Shown: piece after piece, positions 34,801 to 45,449 of the stretch
Position numbering within the stretch: the stretch's first letter is position 1
Layout of the letters: each line of letters opens with the position of its first letter
Assembly (NCBI GenBank): GCA_008694505.1
Contig: VZDJ01000116.1
Location: 16,888,781 to 16,952,780 of the forward strand
DNA: 64,000 nt
Direction: 5' to 3'
Source of the DNA: Cyanoderma ruficeps
Lineage: Eukaryota > Chordata > Aves > Passeriformes > Timaliidae
Notes under the pieces: model-generated
Told to the model about the DNA's origin: nothing
The model's database searches: none
Seen by the model: only the letters and a program-made list of their open reading frames with translations
Position numbers and translations under genes: made by a program

Positions 34801-37800
34801 CTGTCCCAGTCACTCTGAATACTTTGTGTTTGCCTCCCAGCCCTGCCAACTTTCCGGACACCAGGCACTATCACTGGGCAAAACCACGTGAATTATTTGA
34901 GACGCTGCCCTGCACCCAGTCCCAGATAGTACCCTCATGCCAATGGGACTGGCCTGGGAAGATGTGTTTCTTCCCGCTATCAGGGCTCCCACACCCCATC
35001 GAGGCAGCCCTGCGAAACAATGCCGCTATTTACACTTTAAAGCCTCGTTAGGCAGCCAGGAAGCAGGCATGGAGCATGCCGGGAAGCACCGGCTGCCTTT
35101 GGCGAAGGCTGGCCTCTCTTCCTCCCGGGCTGTTGGGAGGAGCAGGACACTCCCCGGCTGAGCTGTAACCCTGCGGCCCCTTTCAAGCCCCACTTCTTCA
35201 TTCTTTTTCATAATTCATATTTTTCGCCTCTGCCTTGCTGGTGGGCTTTGCTGCTTGCCCAGAGAGCACACTAGCTGCCCAGACAGGGATGGCTCCCGTC
35301 TGGTAGGGGGCACTGATTCCTGCCAGCGGCCACAGGTATAGGAGGAGCAAGATGTCGATGCTGTTTTGCCTTTGTCCTCAGCAGTTCTTTGCTCTTTGAT
35401 GGGGAACTGAAGTTATGGGAGTTCAGGCAGAGGCTTTTTCTCCTTGCTTTCCATGTCCCTTGCCCAGGCAGGCAGCTCCACGGTGCTGGTCTCAGCTCAC
35501 AGTACCCTGCTATCTCCTGACTGTGATGGCTCTGTGAGGTGTCCACCGCGCTTTTGGTGCCTTGGGAAATCTGATGTTCTGCAGCTCTGTGAGCTTGTCT
35601 AGGATGTGAACCATTACTGCTCCAACAAACCCACTGGATAGAGCACTGGATGAGCTTTCCCCATAGGGCTGATAGTTCACAAGCAGGAACAGCAGAGGAG
35701 AAGGCATGTGGAGGGTTGAGCAGTGCTGGGCTGTACCTGAGTCCCAGGCAGAGCACCTGCCTTCTGTTCCCTGGGCGGCCATCCCCCTGGGGTTTACTTG
35801 CCTATGCTTTTGTGGCAGGTCTGTGGACCTGGCTTCAGCTGAGGATGCTGAGCTGTGAGATGCCTTCACAGGGTTCCCGTCTCCCACACCTCCACACTGA
35901 AGAGGAGCTGTGGAGCCGCCCACCTGGCCACGAGCACTGCGCTGTTTGCCCAGACCTGCCTGGGCCGGTAGCTCACCATCTGCGGTGTCAGCCTCTTTTT
36001 TTCCCTTGCCGAATGTTTTGTGTCACTGGGCCAGCACCTGTGAGTGACCACAGGAAGCATCTCCTGTTGCCTTGTGTTCCACAGGGGCATTGCATGCTCA
36101 GCCACCAAGCACCATCCCTGTTTGCACCGAGCCCGCCTGGATCACCGAGCCTGCCCAGATCCTGTGCTCAAAACAGGAGGCAGAGCAGGGGCATGCGGAA
36201 ACACCTTCTGGGGCCAGGCTCTGGGCTTGGCTTGGGAAGGGCCACATCCTGCAGGTCTGTGCCACTGCACCTGGATGGACAGGGCTTGCAGGCAGCTGGG
36301 CAGTGTGAAGGAAAGAGGTGGTGAGGGAGGGATGTCCCAGACCAGGCAGTATGACCTGTGTGTGAGTAAAACTTGGTTTCTGCTGCGGTAAAGTAATTGT
36401 GTTAATTCGTGTAATGTGTGTAGTGTGTCTACAGTGAATGTAGAATTTGGACAGCTTGTATCAGATCCTAAGGCTGTTGTTAGTGTTATTTCAAGCCACT
36501 GAATGCAGTGACATATTTTACGCTACATTAAAAATAATAGTGTGTCAGGATGCCAGTCTTGCTGAGGTCACACAACAGGCTCCCCTCCTCTGCATTCTGA
36601 CATAGGTCACTCAGTAGAGCTCTAAAAGCAGGGCATATCCATACTAACCTGCTGGGAAAGGCTCAGGACGGAAATGGAGGCTTGGGTAGAAGTGATGACC
36701 TGGCTCATCTGCTGTCCCACCTCCAGCAGCAGTGAGCTAGGGAAGAGCATGAGAAGCACAATGAGTGATGTGTCTCCCTGGTCTCACTGCCCCCGACCTT
36801 CCTGCACTCTGAGAAACAAGATGGTGACTGAGGACAGCAAGAAGCCATGGGAACTTAATCTTCCCCTGTCTCATCAGTGAATAAAAACAAAGAATTGAAG
36901 GATGAGACCTGCTGGGTCTGATTTTTTTCTGCCCCTCAGGACATGATGACCAGAAACAAGCAGTGTTGCAGCCACTGCTGTCTCTGCCTAGTGAATTGGT
37001 TTGTTTTCAACAATGGTTTGGGAGTTTGGGGAAGTTTCCTATGCATTGAACGTGCTTCAGTGTCGTGTTGTAGAACAACAGAATAGAGGAAATAGAAATG
37101 CTGTGTTTCTAGTACAGTTTGGGCTGAATTATTATGTCTTTTAGGCAGAAGTTGATGTGAATAAAGCAGAAAGCAAAAACTCCTCTGCAGCAGCAACTGC
37201 TCATCACCAGCCTCCTTGTTAATTGTTTTATCTATGAAAACATTCCGTAAGAGCAAGGGGCTGACATTGTTAGCAGCCATATGAGAAATTGTGCCATGTC
37301 CCACTTATCCTCAATGCAGGCAGGCAGGAGTGGGAACAGTGAGCCACAGCTGAGTGGCTGGGCTGGCTCCAGCCCCACAGGACCGGTAGATCCTGGTGGG
37401 TGCTGGAGAGAGGCTGGGTTTAGCTGCTGTGGAGAAATGTGGTGAAAAGGCCCCAAGAAAATCAGAAGTAAAACACATATTTTCCCTGTTGCAAGTGGCA
37501 TTTAATGCTCGGGATGTGACCCCCTCTATTTTTGATCAGCCCTTGCTCAGCAGTGTGTACAATCCCTGTGACTGCTGACTTGGGGTCTCAGAATGCTTGG
37601 CAGGGGTGAAGGTGATGCCTTGGTTATTCACCCCTGTTGGCTAATGAGCTCTTTGTTGCAACAAGCTGGATATCTTGAGTCGCTGTGCTAGTGGCACTGC
37701 TTTCCTTGACTGGTGCTTTTTGCTGCACTACTGTATCCATCATGGTCAGCTGCTACTCTGATCCTGTCCCTGCACCCTTCTGCACAGCCTGGCCGTGGAG

Positions 37801-40800
37801 TGGAGCCAGAGGGGCAGTGGTGTGTCTGGCGCCTCTGGGACGCTTCCCTCCGCTGCTGGGTTTGCTTTCTGCAGTACCGGGTGGCAATCCTGGCAGTTCG
37901 TGGGCGTTGGGAAGTGCCCGTCCCAGGGCTGTGTGCGGGCGGGCGGCCGATGGGGATCCCGCCTTGGCCCCGGCTGCAGCGGTAGCCCGGCGTGTTCGTC
38001 TCCGGGGCCCCGCCTGCGGCGGGACGGGGGGAGACGTGTCTGTGCGCGGCAGGGCCGGCTGAGCCGGTGGAGCCGGAGCTGCCTGGCGGCTCGCCCACTG
38101 CTGCGCCCCATCCAGGTCAGCCCGTCTGCCCGCCTGCCTGCTGGGAGAGAGAGCCGCGTGCCTCAGCAGCATCCTGGCGCAGCGTGCCGGGTCCTGCCAG
38201 CCGCGGGGCGTGCCGGGGCTCCCGCGGGGCTCGGGAGCGGTGCTGGCAGTCAGTGCTCCCAGGAACCTGTCCTTGTGGTGGGAGTGGGATGGTGAGTGTG
38301 GGAGCCCCTGGCTGCCCCTAAGGAGCCTGGATGGGGCTGACTCTGCCTGGCATACCTAATGTCTTCTGTTGGCAGGTCTGGGGGCCACCAGATTGCTTTT
38401 AGGATGTGTGCTGGTTTCACACATCGTGTGATCCGTTGCAGACCCTGTCACACCCCATGCCCCTCTATGGGCTCCTTGTCCTTTGCTCTGGTGCTGTGGT
38501 GGGCAGTGAGGCTTTGGGGTGGTTTGATCACAGCTAGGGGCTGTTGTGTCGGATCTCTCTGTCCTCCTGGATCCGGGTGGCCACTGGCCTGCCTAAGCGG
38601 CAGATGGTGGCTGCCTGGGGACCCACCATCCACCCCTCCGGGCGATTATTCACCCGTCACCATGACGATAGAAAGGTCAGCGAAAAGATCCTGTGTGATT
38701 CCCGGGTCGGTCAGTGGGATTAGGAGCAGTGCAGGAGGGAGGGCCAGGGCCCAGCCAGCCCCTCTTCAGACTCACCAGCTGGACTGTCCCCCTTGGGCAC
38801 ATCCCCAGAGCACAGCCAGCTGAGAACTGACAAACTTTGGGTACCAGTGGGAAACCCTTGGGATGGGGTTGGGCCCCTCTGGCTGCTGATCCTGAGAGCC
38901 CAGCCTTGACCCTGTGAGCTCCTTCCTGGACAGGGGAGGCCTGGAGCTGTGTGTGGGGTGAACGGAGTAGGCTGACATCAGGGGTGAAGCAGAGGAGGGA
39001 TGGGGCTGTGCTGATGGGGGCTGTGCTTGACTGGTCCTGCATCCTTCTTCCTCCTCCTCCTCCTCGCAGCAGCAGCAGGGTGTTTCTCCTCACAGAGTGC
39101 CCCCGACTGACCCGTGTCCCCCCTCTCTCTCTCCCCAGGCTGTTCCTCTAAGTCGTTCAAGCTGTACTCGCCAAAGGAGCCCCCGAACGGCAACGCCTTC
39201 CCCCCCTTCCCCCCNNNNNNNNNNNNNNNNNNNNCCCAGGCACCATGCTGGATCGAGATGTGGGGTGAGCTGGGGCCCAGGGAGGGATTTGCAATGTTGA
39301 GGACACTCTGCAGCTTGCACTCCAGAGTCTCTGTGTTACGCTTCCCAACAGCAAACAGAGACTACAGTGCATGGAGTTCAGTTAGCACAAGAGCAAAGAG
39401 GGAATTGGAGCAGGTGCAGGTGATAGTGGCTTGAGAATGAGTGATGTTCAAAATGAAGGAAGCCTCCAGTTCCTGAGCTCTGTCAGGCCAAGCCCCTGGG
39501 ATGACCGGGAGCCCTCCCAGCTCCTCCCAAAACAGCCCCTTCTTCAATGTCTGTCCTGCCTGGCACCAGTCACTGCTGCAGAGGAACTGGGTATGTCCCC
39601 AAGGAGCAGTTGGCTAGGTCCCGGGGGTGGAGGAGCCAATTATGTGGGATCAAAGCCCAGTTTTGGGCTACAGGATGCCCCATGGGGCTGTCAGATACTG
39701 GCAACCAGAGTACAGTCTGCACTGTAGGGAGGGTCTCACCTCCAGTGAGCCTGACTGCCTGCTGTAGCCAGGGAAGGAGGAGCTGTGGGGAGCAGGGAGA
39801 TCCCTGCTAGCACTGACTTGCCTGCATCTCTTTCCACTGCTAGACCTACTCCTATGTACCCACCGACGTACCTGGAGCCCGGAATTGGGTAAGCATGGGG
39901 GGCTGATGTAGACCCTGCTGGGGGGGGTGCTCGTGCCTGTGGTGGGGGTGCCTCAGCAGGGCCAGCATGCTGGCTGGCTGGGGCTTGTGGGGGGATTGAT
40001 CAGACTCTGCCAGCCCTGGAGGGGCTGTGTCTGTTCCCCCTCTGGGCTCAGGAGCCCTCCACACCCTGTGTCTGCCTTCCCCTCTGATGGCTTGCTGTGC
40101 TCTCTGGGCAGGAGGCACACGCCGTACGGGAACCAGACCGACTACAGGATATTTGAGCTCAACAAGCGGCTGCAGAACTGGACAGAGGTAGGCAGCTGGG
40201 AGGGTGAGGGCCAGGGCAGCATTTCGGCAGTGGGGCCCCCCACCACCTTCTCCCACATGTGGCCGTGGGACAGGGTTTATCACCCCCATCTCTGATCACT
40301 TAGCTCAGAGCACAGTCCTCTGTGGGTTGAGCATGTGGCTGCTGTGCCTGGCAGCCACTGTCTGTCTGTCTGTCTGTCTCTCCTCCCCATAACGTAGCAT
40401 CTCTCTGCCATCCCCAGGAATGTGACAATCTGTGGTGGGATGCCTTCACCACGGAGTTCTTTGAGGATGACGCCATGTTAACAATCACTTTCTGCTTGGA
40501 GGATGGACCAAAGAGATACAGTGAGTACCAGCTTGAGCCCTTCTTCCTAAGGGCATTGCCCTTCAGAGGAGACAGTTGTGTGCTCATGGGGATGTGGGTA
40601 GGGTGTCAGAGTTCAGTTGTTTCCAGCCAGAAGGTATGGGGGGGCTCTCCTCATGTACATTCCAGGGAACGCCTTGATGAGCCAGGTTTACTGAACTTAT
40701 TTTCCTCCTTCTGCTGCAGCGATTGGCCGGACTCTGATTCCCCGTTACTTCCGCAGCATCTTTGAAGGGGGAGCCACAGAGCTCTACTACGTGCTCAAGC

Positions 40801-43117
40801 ACCCCAAGGAGTCCTTCCACAACAACTTTGTCTCGCTGGACTGTGACCAGTGCACCATGGTCACCCAGCACGGCAAGCCCATGTTCACCCAGGTACTACC
40901 TGTGCCCACAGCTTCTGCTGCCCCTCCTGCCTTGGTTTTTTGTGCCCTCTTGGTGACTACAGTCCCACGAGGCTGTGCATTTTGGGCTCATGGGTGTGGC
41001 TTCTGCTGAGACTCCCGAGAGGCAGAGGCAAGCCGCTATGAGAATGTTCCAGCAGTGGGTTCCCAGGGCATCTGGGCTGGGGGAAGCTGGGGAAGCCTGT
41101 GCCTGACCCTGTGCCCTGCCTGCCTAGGTGTGTGTGGAGGGACGGCTCTACCTGGAGTTCATGTTTGATGACATGATGAGGATAAAGACATGGCATTTCA
41201 GCATCCGCCAGCATCGAGAACTTATTCCTCGCAGTATCCTTGCCATGCATGTAAGTACAGCTCCAGGAGTTCCCCTGGTCATGAATGACACAGGGCTGCT
41301 GAGCTCCTCAGGCTGCTGTGCAGGTTGGGGGACTTCAACCCAGTCCCACATCGCAGGCTGGGGGACAGGAGGCCTGTTCCCAGCCTGGATGCACCTGAGC
41401 CTTCTGTCCCTCTCACTCCTAGGCACAGGATCCCCAGATGCTGGACCAGTTATCCAAGAACATCACACGCTGTGGGCTCTCAAACTCCACACTCAACTAC
41501 CTCCGAGTAAGTGTGTGAGAAGAGGGGTTTGCAGCTCTGTGTGTCTTGTGCTCTCAGCTGCCTGATGCCCAGCTGCCCTGGGGTGTGTGTAGGCTGCAAG
41601 GCCAGATTTGCAGAAGGGATCTTGCAGAGATGCTGTAGAGAGCTGTGGGGCGGTGTGCCTGCCGAACCCCACAAGCTCATGGCGTGGCTTGGGTTGCTGC
41701 AGCACAGACGCCTGCCTGTAGAGGTGTTAGGGTTAGGGTTATGGGGTCTCCATTTTGCTTGGGCTCAGAGCATTGCAATCTAACCCGGAGTCTGTCTGCT
41801 CTCTGCAGCTCTGTGTAATCCTAGAACCAATGCAGGAGCTCATGTCACGGCACAAGACCTACAGCCTCAGTCCCCGGGACTGCCTCAAGACTTGCCTCTT
41901 CCAGAAGTGGCAGCGGATGGTCGCTCCTCCCGGTGAGTCTCACACTGCCTGCTTTGCCGCCTGGGGGTCTCTGGGACTGCCTGCTCAGGCCCTGCCCTCA
42001 GTGCAAGCTTCTCCCAGCCCCAGAGGTGTTCTTGGCCTTGCTTCATGAGGCTGGGGGTGATGAACCAGGCACTTGGCTTCTCTCTATGCTGGTCTGCCTT
42101 TCCAGTGGGGCAGAGGAGGGCTGCAGGCAGCCAGTGCTCTCTGCCTGGGGGATGCCAGCTGCTTGTGGAAAGCAAAGCAGGGATGGAAATGTTCCTGTCC
42201 CCTCACTTGTCCTCTGGTCTGGGGTGACAGCAGAGCTGTGGAGGTGGGGAGGGTGGTGATGCAACCTGGAGAGGGAATGTGGTCCTTGAAGAAGCAGGGT
42301 TTGCATAAAAGAGCCTGGAGTGCAGCAGCTTCCTCTTGTTGGGACTGACCACATATGTCTCCATCCTCCACCAGCCGAGCCAGCACGGCAGCAGCCCAGC
42401 AAGCGCCGGAAAAGAAAGATGTCGGGAGGCAGCACCATGAGCTCTGGTGGGGGAAACACCAACAACAGCAACAGCAAGAAGAAGAGCCCAGCCAGCACCT
42501 TTGCCCTGTCCAGTCAGGTACCTGTAAGCATCCCGTTTCCATTCTCTCTTCCTCCTCTGGGGTGGAGGGGAGGGTTCTCTGCCCTGGCCCTTGGGAGCTG
42601 CTAGGGGGAGACCCCCAGGGACTGCCTATCTAAGCCACCCCAGTTCTTCCCAGGTGATGAGGAAAAGAAGGAGGGGGTGTCCCAGCTGCCTTCCCTGAGT
42701 CCCTCTGCTGTCCTGCAAGGGAGTGAGGATGTGTTTGCCCCAGTTGGTGCCCAAGATTGGGTTCTGCAGTGGAGATGAGGAAGTGGCCCTACAGCTGGGG
42801 AAGGGGGCTGTGCTGACGAGAGGGGGGGTCTAGCGGCCCAGGCTCCCCCCACCTCGATTATGTTTCGGGACCGTCTCCCCTTTCAGGATGTGATGGTGGT
42901 AGGCGAGCCCACGCTGATGGGGGGGGAGTTTGGGGACGAGGACGAGCGGCTCATCACCCGGCTGGAGAACACGCAGTTTGACGCCGCCAACGGCATCGAC
43001 GATGAGGACAGCTTCAACAACTCGCCGGCACTGGGGGCCAACAGCCCCTGGAACAGCAAACCGCCCTCCAGCCAGGAGAGCAAGTCAGAGAACCCCACGT
43101 CGCAGGCGTCGCAGTAA
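19790..43117 (+). CDS. LDB1: LDB1 (LIM domain-binding protein 1), 11 coding exons
   Basis: Nuclear cofactor (CLIM2/NLI) that binds LIM-homeodomain and LMO proteins and self-associates to bridge enhancers and promoters. Coding exons: 19790-19814, 39139-39264 (contains an N gap), 39844-39888, 40112-40187, 40418-40520, 40720-40892, 41128-41250, 41423-41506, 41809-41932, 42375-42523, 42887-43117 (TAA). From the internal ATG at 39,245 the exons join to exactly 375 codons, the length of the short mammalian isoform. The upstream exon adds MSVGCACPG, giving the long isoform. Visible: N-terminal dimerisation domain (exons 3-9), basic nuclear localisation signal SKRRKRK (exon 10), and C-terminal LIM-interaction domain from DVMVVGEPTLMGGEFGDEDE (exon 11). 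Conservation with the mammalian protein is nearly complete. Confidence 0.98.
19880..20920 (+). repeat. Degenerate minisatellite in LDB1 intron 1
   Basis: Imperfect tandem copies of a unit of roughly 24-30 bases such as GGGGTCTCCATGGCATTGG followed by TGCT. Typical shared words are CTGGGGTC, TCCATGGCATTGG and GTGCTGGG. Copies are cleanest at about 20,170-20,300 and decay towards both ends. The repeat starts within about 70 bases of the LDB1 exon 1 donor. Exact period and copy number were not computed. Confidence 0.75.
21700..22320. promoter_or_regulatory. Intronic CpG-rich patch 1
   Basis: A CpG-rich block inside LDB1 intron 1, richer than the flanking intron and directly followed by an AT-richer conserved-looking element (about 22,338-22,470). 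It could be an internal promoter or an enhancer. No exon is recognised. Confidence 0.45.
22338..22470. promoter_or_regulatory. Candidate non-coding regulatory element
   Basis: An abrupt drop in GC between two GC-rich blocks, with non-repetitive sequence including TTTATCGGAATATAG, ACATTTAATGAGC and GCATTAACTTGG. This look is typical of conserved non-coding elements in developmental loci. Conservation cannot be tested here, so this is a suggestion only. Confidence 0.3.
29449..29482. repeat. (TG)n microsatellite with one N
   Basis: A run of TG dinucleotides with an undetermined base at 29,470, followed by a few interrupted GTGCGTGTG units. It lies in LDB1 intron 1. Confidence 0.9.
29930..30180. 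promoter_or_regulatory. Intronic CpG-rich patch 2
   Basis: CpG-dense sequence with a G homopolymer interrupted by an N at 30,016, followed by a long C/T-rich tract (about 30,150-30,360). It abuts an A/T-rich block at 29,600-29,900. Promoter or enhancer activity is possible but unproven. Confidence 0.4.
32800..33080. promoter_or_regulatory. Intronic CpG island with a ZNF143-type element
   Basis: CpG-dense block in LDB1 intron 1 containing ACTACGCGTCCCAGCGTGC at 32,913-32,931. This matches the ZNF143/SBS pattern ACTACANNTCCCANNNTGC closely. Two nearby GC-rich features (GGCGGCGGCGG runs and a CTCCTAGGAG palindrome) complete a promoter-like picture. It may drive an alternative LDB1 first exon or a non-coding transcript. 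Confidence 0.5.
37900..38260 (+). promoter_or_regulatory. LDB1: CpG island about 1 kb upstream of LDB1 exon 2
   Basis: CpG-dense block ending about 0.9 kb before the exon 2 acceptor (39,138). It contains a donor-like CATCCAG/GTCAGC at about 38,115. This is well placed to be the promoter and non-coding first exon of the short LDB1 isoform that starts at the internal ATG 39,245. The promoter assignment is inference. Confidence 0.45.
39139..39264 (+). CDS. LDB1: LDB1 exon 2 with internal assembly gap
   Basis: The exon runs from GCTGTTCC (after CCCCAG) to GATGTGGG before GTGAGC. It reads CSSKSFKLYSPKEPPNGNAF then PPF before the gap, and resumes at PGTMLDRDVG after it. The mammalian protein has only a His between PPF and PGT. 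The 20-N run plus its flanking C tract (26 bases where 3 are expected) therefore cannot be the true sequence, and as drawn it breaks the frame. The internal ATG at 39,245 starts the 375-residue isoform. Confidence 0.93.
39215..39234. other. Assembly gap (20 N)
   Basis: Twenty undetermined bases within a C-rich part of LDB1 exon 2. The length is probably a placeholder, because the protein leaves room for only about one codon here. Confidence 0.95.
39844..43117 (+). CDS. LDB1: LDB1 exons 3-11 (dimerisation domain to stop)
   Basis: Exon 3 encodes PTPMYPPTYLEPGIG. Exons 4-9 encode the self-association domain, with blocks such as HTPYGNQTDYRIFELNKRL, ECDNLWWDAFTTEFFEDDAM and RLYLEFMFDDMMRIKTWHF. 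Exon 10 encodes the NLS and an SGGSTMSSGGGNTNNSNSKK linker. Exon 11 encodes the LIM-interaction domain and ends NPTSQASQ before TAA. All phases are consistent. Confidence 0.97.
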
Positions 43118-45448
43118 CGGCCCCCCCGCCGCCCCGTGGACTCAGTCCCAACCAATCTACCTGTACATTTGCAACGGAGAGTGACTGGGAAGCGGCGAGG
43201 TACCGGGGGCGGATCAGCGCCACGTGGATGACGGGGTGCACGGCCCGGGGTGCATGCCAGGCAGGCAGCCCCCAGCCGTCACCCCCGCCGCCTCCCCGCA
43301 CCCCCACACCTGCCTCCCTGACGGACCCCAGGGAAGGGGTGGGTTTCCGGGGCCGTAGCTTCATTATTCCCCCTTCGCTCTTCTTTTCTGCTTCTTGCCC
43401 AGAGAGCTTCTCATCCCTGTCCCAACATGTCCAACCCCTCCCTGCCGATTGAGGGGGAATTAGTGGGGAGGTGTTGGCAGCGGTTACCAGATGCCACGTG
43501 TTGGGGTCTGGCACAGCACAGAGACCCTCCCTCTTCCCTGGGCCCTGTGGCTGGTGTTTGCTGAGCAGCCGCTTGCAGTGGGGTTGCACATCCCTAGTCC
43601 AGCATGGGGCTGGTTGGGAGGGGCAGTGATGGAAAGCCTTCCCTGTGCCTTGGGCTCTGCCATGGAGTTTCCTCTGGCCAGGGTCAGATCCTGCAGTGCT
43701 GGGATGGTGTTGAGGATAGGGCCCCGTCGCATTTTCCCACTCTCCCGCACCTTCCCCTTCCCCTCGCTCCCCAGAGCGAGAGCGCAGCACAGCCATGGGG
43801 GGACTCTTGTATATAGGAAGTGCGTGGTGGGGGGCTGGGGGGCACGGAGGACCTGCGGCTCTGCCGGAGCAGCCGGTGCCCTTGTTCCCTGCCTGCAGCC
43901 TCTGTGTTTCCCTCCACCCTGCGTGAATCTGCCTGGGGCCCCTTTGCAACCCCTGGCTCCTGGTACCTCCTACTTTTGTCTTTTTTTAAGAAAAAAAAAT
44001 AATATTATTAAATTGTAAGTTTAAAAAAAAGAAAAAAAAATGGGAAAATACCCCCTCAGCCCCTTTGCCCATTCCCCCCCTCCTGCCCTGAGCCCTTTCA
44101 CCCTGTCCTGACTTTTGTACAGGCTTCTTCTCTTGGAAGTCTCGTTTTATATCCAGTTCGGAGAGCTTCAAACCAAGGAGAGACTTTGCAGACTTCCTTT
44201 CTAATCCCTCCAGAGGCTGGGGGGGGCAGTCCCCCGCCTCCCTTCTCAATGTAAATCTTGTGTGCTGTTGTCCCTGCTCCCCCCCTCGGGTTCGTGTACC
44301 TCGTGCTTGTACATTTCCGCGCTGTAGACAGTGTGTACGATACTGTTCTTTCAATGTGTTATCACTAGAGCAGGTGCCTCCATTGATGTTAGGGGAAATG
44401 ATGAGAAAAATAATAATTTTGGGGGGTTTTTTTTGGTTTAAAAAAAAAGAAAAAGAGAAAAAAATAATCCCTTCCAAGGCTTTTTCCAAGGAGAAGAGGG
44501 GAGGTGCCGGGGGGGGTGTTTGTGCTAACTAACCAGTTCACCCCAGCAGCCTTGGAGTGGGGTTTTGGGGGAAGATGGGAGTCGGGGCCGCCTGTGGGAA
44601 CCCCCTGGCATGCCCAGTGGTGGGGTTGCAGCAAGTGCTGCTGTGGGGGGGACTGCCCTAGTGGGGGTATAAATGTGTGCAAGAGTGTGTGTGCGAGAGG
44701 TTTGTGTGTCTGTCTGCGTGCGTAAGGGAGCCTGGGGCAGGCGGAGCAGCCCTGAATTTTGGGGAAGTGAGGGGTGCACTCCATTCTTTCTGTCAGACAC
44801 CCCCCCCAGTTCCCTCCCGGGGATCCCACAGTCCGTGTCCCACTGCCCCATGGAGCATGGGGCTGGCAGGTGTCACTGAGGGCCTGCCTGTGCCCGGGGG
44901 CTCTGGCTGCTGCAGGGATGCTACTAGCACCCCATGCCTTGCCCGCTTGTGGGTGAGACTGGACTGCAGGAGGTTGCTGAGATGGGGTGGGGGCCACCCT
45001 GTCTATCCTCTCCTTCTGCTGTCCCTGTGTTTGGGCAGGGAGACAGAGCCTTGAGTCAGCCCTGCTCTGATCTCAAGCTGAAGATCCCTGGAGCGATGCC
45101 TGTGTTGGCTCCTGGGCCCCTCCATGGGCAGGTCGGAGGTGGAGGGCTCAGCCCTCAGACCCCCAGGCACAGAGGTCCCCACAGCCCCTCTGCAGGTGGG
45201 GGTGGGATCCCAGGGTGGGAGCCCAGTGTGGCAGGGAGGGGGGCTCTGCATCGCAATTAAGGTACGATTTTCCACACCACGCCACCCGGCTGCTGTGGAG
45301 GGTGCAGAGCCCTCACTGCCATGGGCACACTGTAATGCCTTTTTGTTTCTTTTTTTTTTTTTTTTTNTTTTTTCTTCCTCCCCTCCATAGTTTGTGCCAT
45401 TTATGAGTCATGTATGGTACCAATAAAATGACTTTTCGGTTTGAAGCT
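43118..45448 (+). other. LDB1: LDB1 3'UTR
   Basis: About 2.3 kb between the LDB1 stop and the only good AATAAA. It contains A- and U-rich tracts (about 43,978-44,041 and 44,405-44,470), a Pumilio-type TGTATATA at 43,808-43,815, a TGTACATTT at 43,161, GT-rich sequence at about 44,660-44,725 and a poly-T tract with an N at 45,367. No other gene is seen. Confidence 0.8.
45422..45427 (+). terminator. LDB1: LDB1 polyadenylation signal
   Basis: AATAAA followed within 20 bases by a T/G-rich segment (CTTTTCGGTTTG). It follows a long C/T-rich tract and is the natural end of the LDB1 3'UTR. Confidence 0.85.
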
Positions 45449-45449
45449 G

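Larger units (their letters stand above)
19815..39138 (+). other. LDB1: LDB1 intron 1 (19.3 kb)
   Basis: This intron is far larger than any other in the window, where most introns are under 1 kb. It holds a minisatellite (about 19.88-20.92 kb), CpG-rich patches at about 21.7-22.3, 29.9-30.2, 32.8-33.1 and 37.9-38.3 kb, and AT-richer blocks that look like non-coding elements (about 22.34, 26.0, 28.17, 29.6-29.9, 34.1 and 36.4-37.3 kb). I found no protein-coding exon with recognisable homology. Long open frames on both strands appear to be GC-driven. Confidence 0.8.

Noticed and set aside
34518..35051. 177-codon plus-strand frame in LDB1 intron 1
   Set aside because: Composition is fairly natural, but there is no domain, no supporting splice sites and no paralogue recognised.
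36380..37320. AT-rich block in LDB1 intron 1 that might be an old transposon
   Set aside because: No terminal repeats, target-site duplication, or recognisable CR1 or retroviral segment could be identified.
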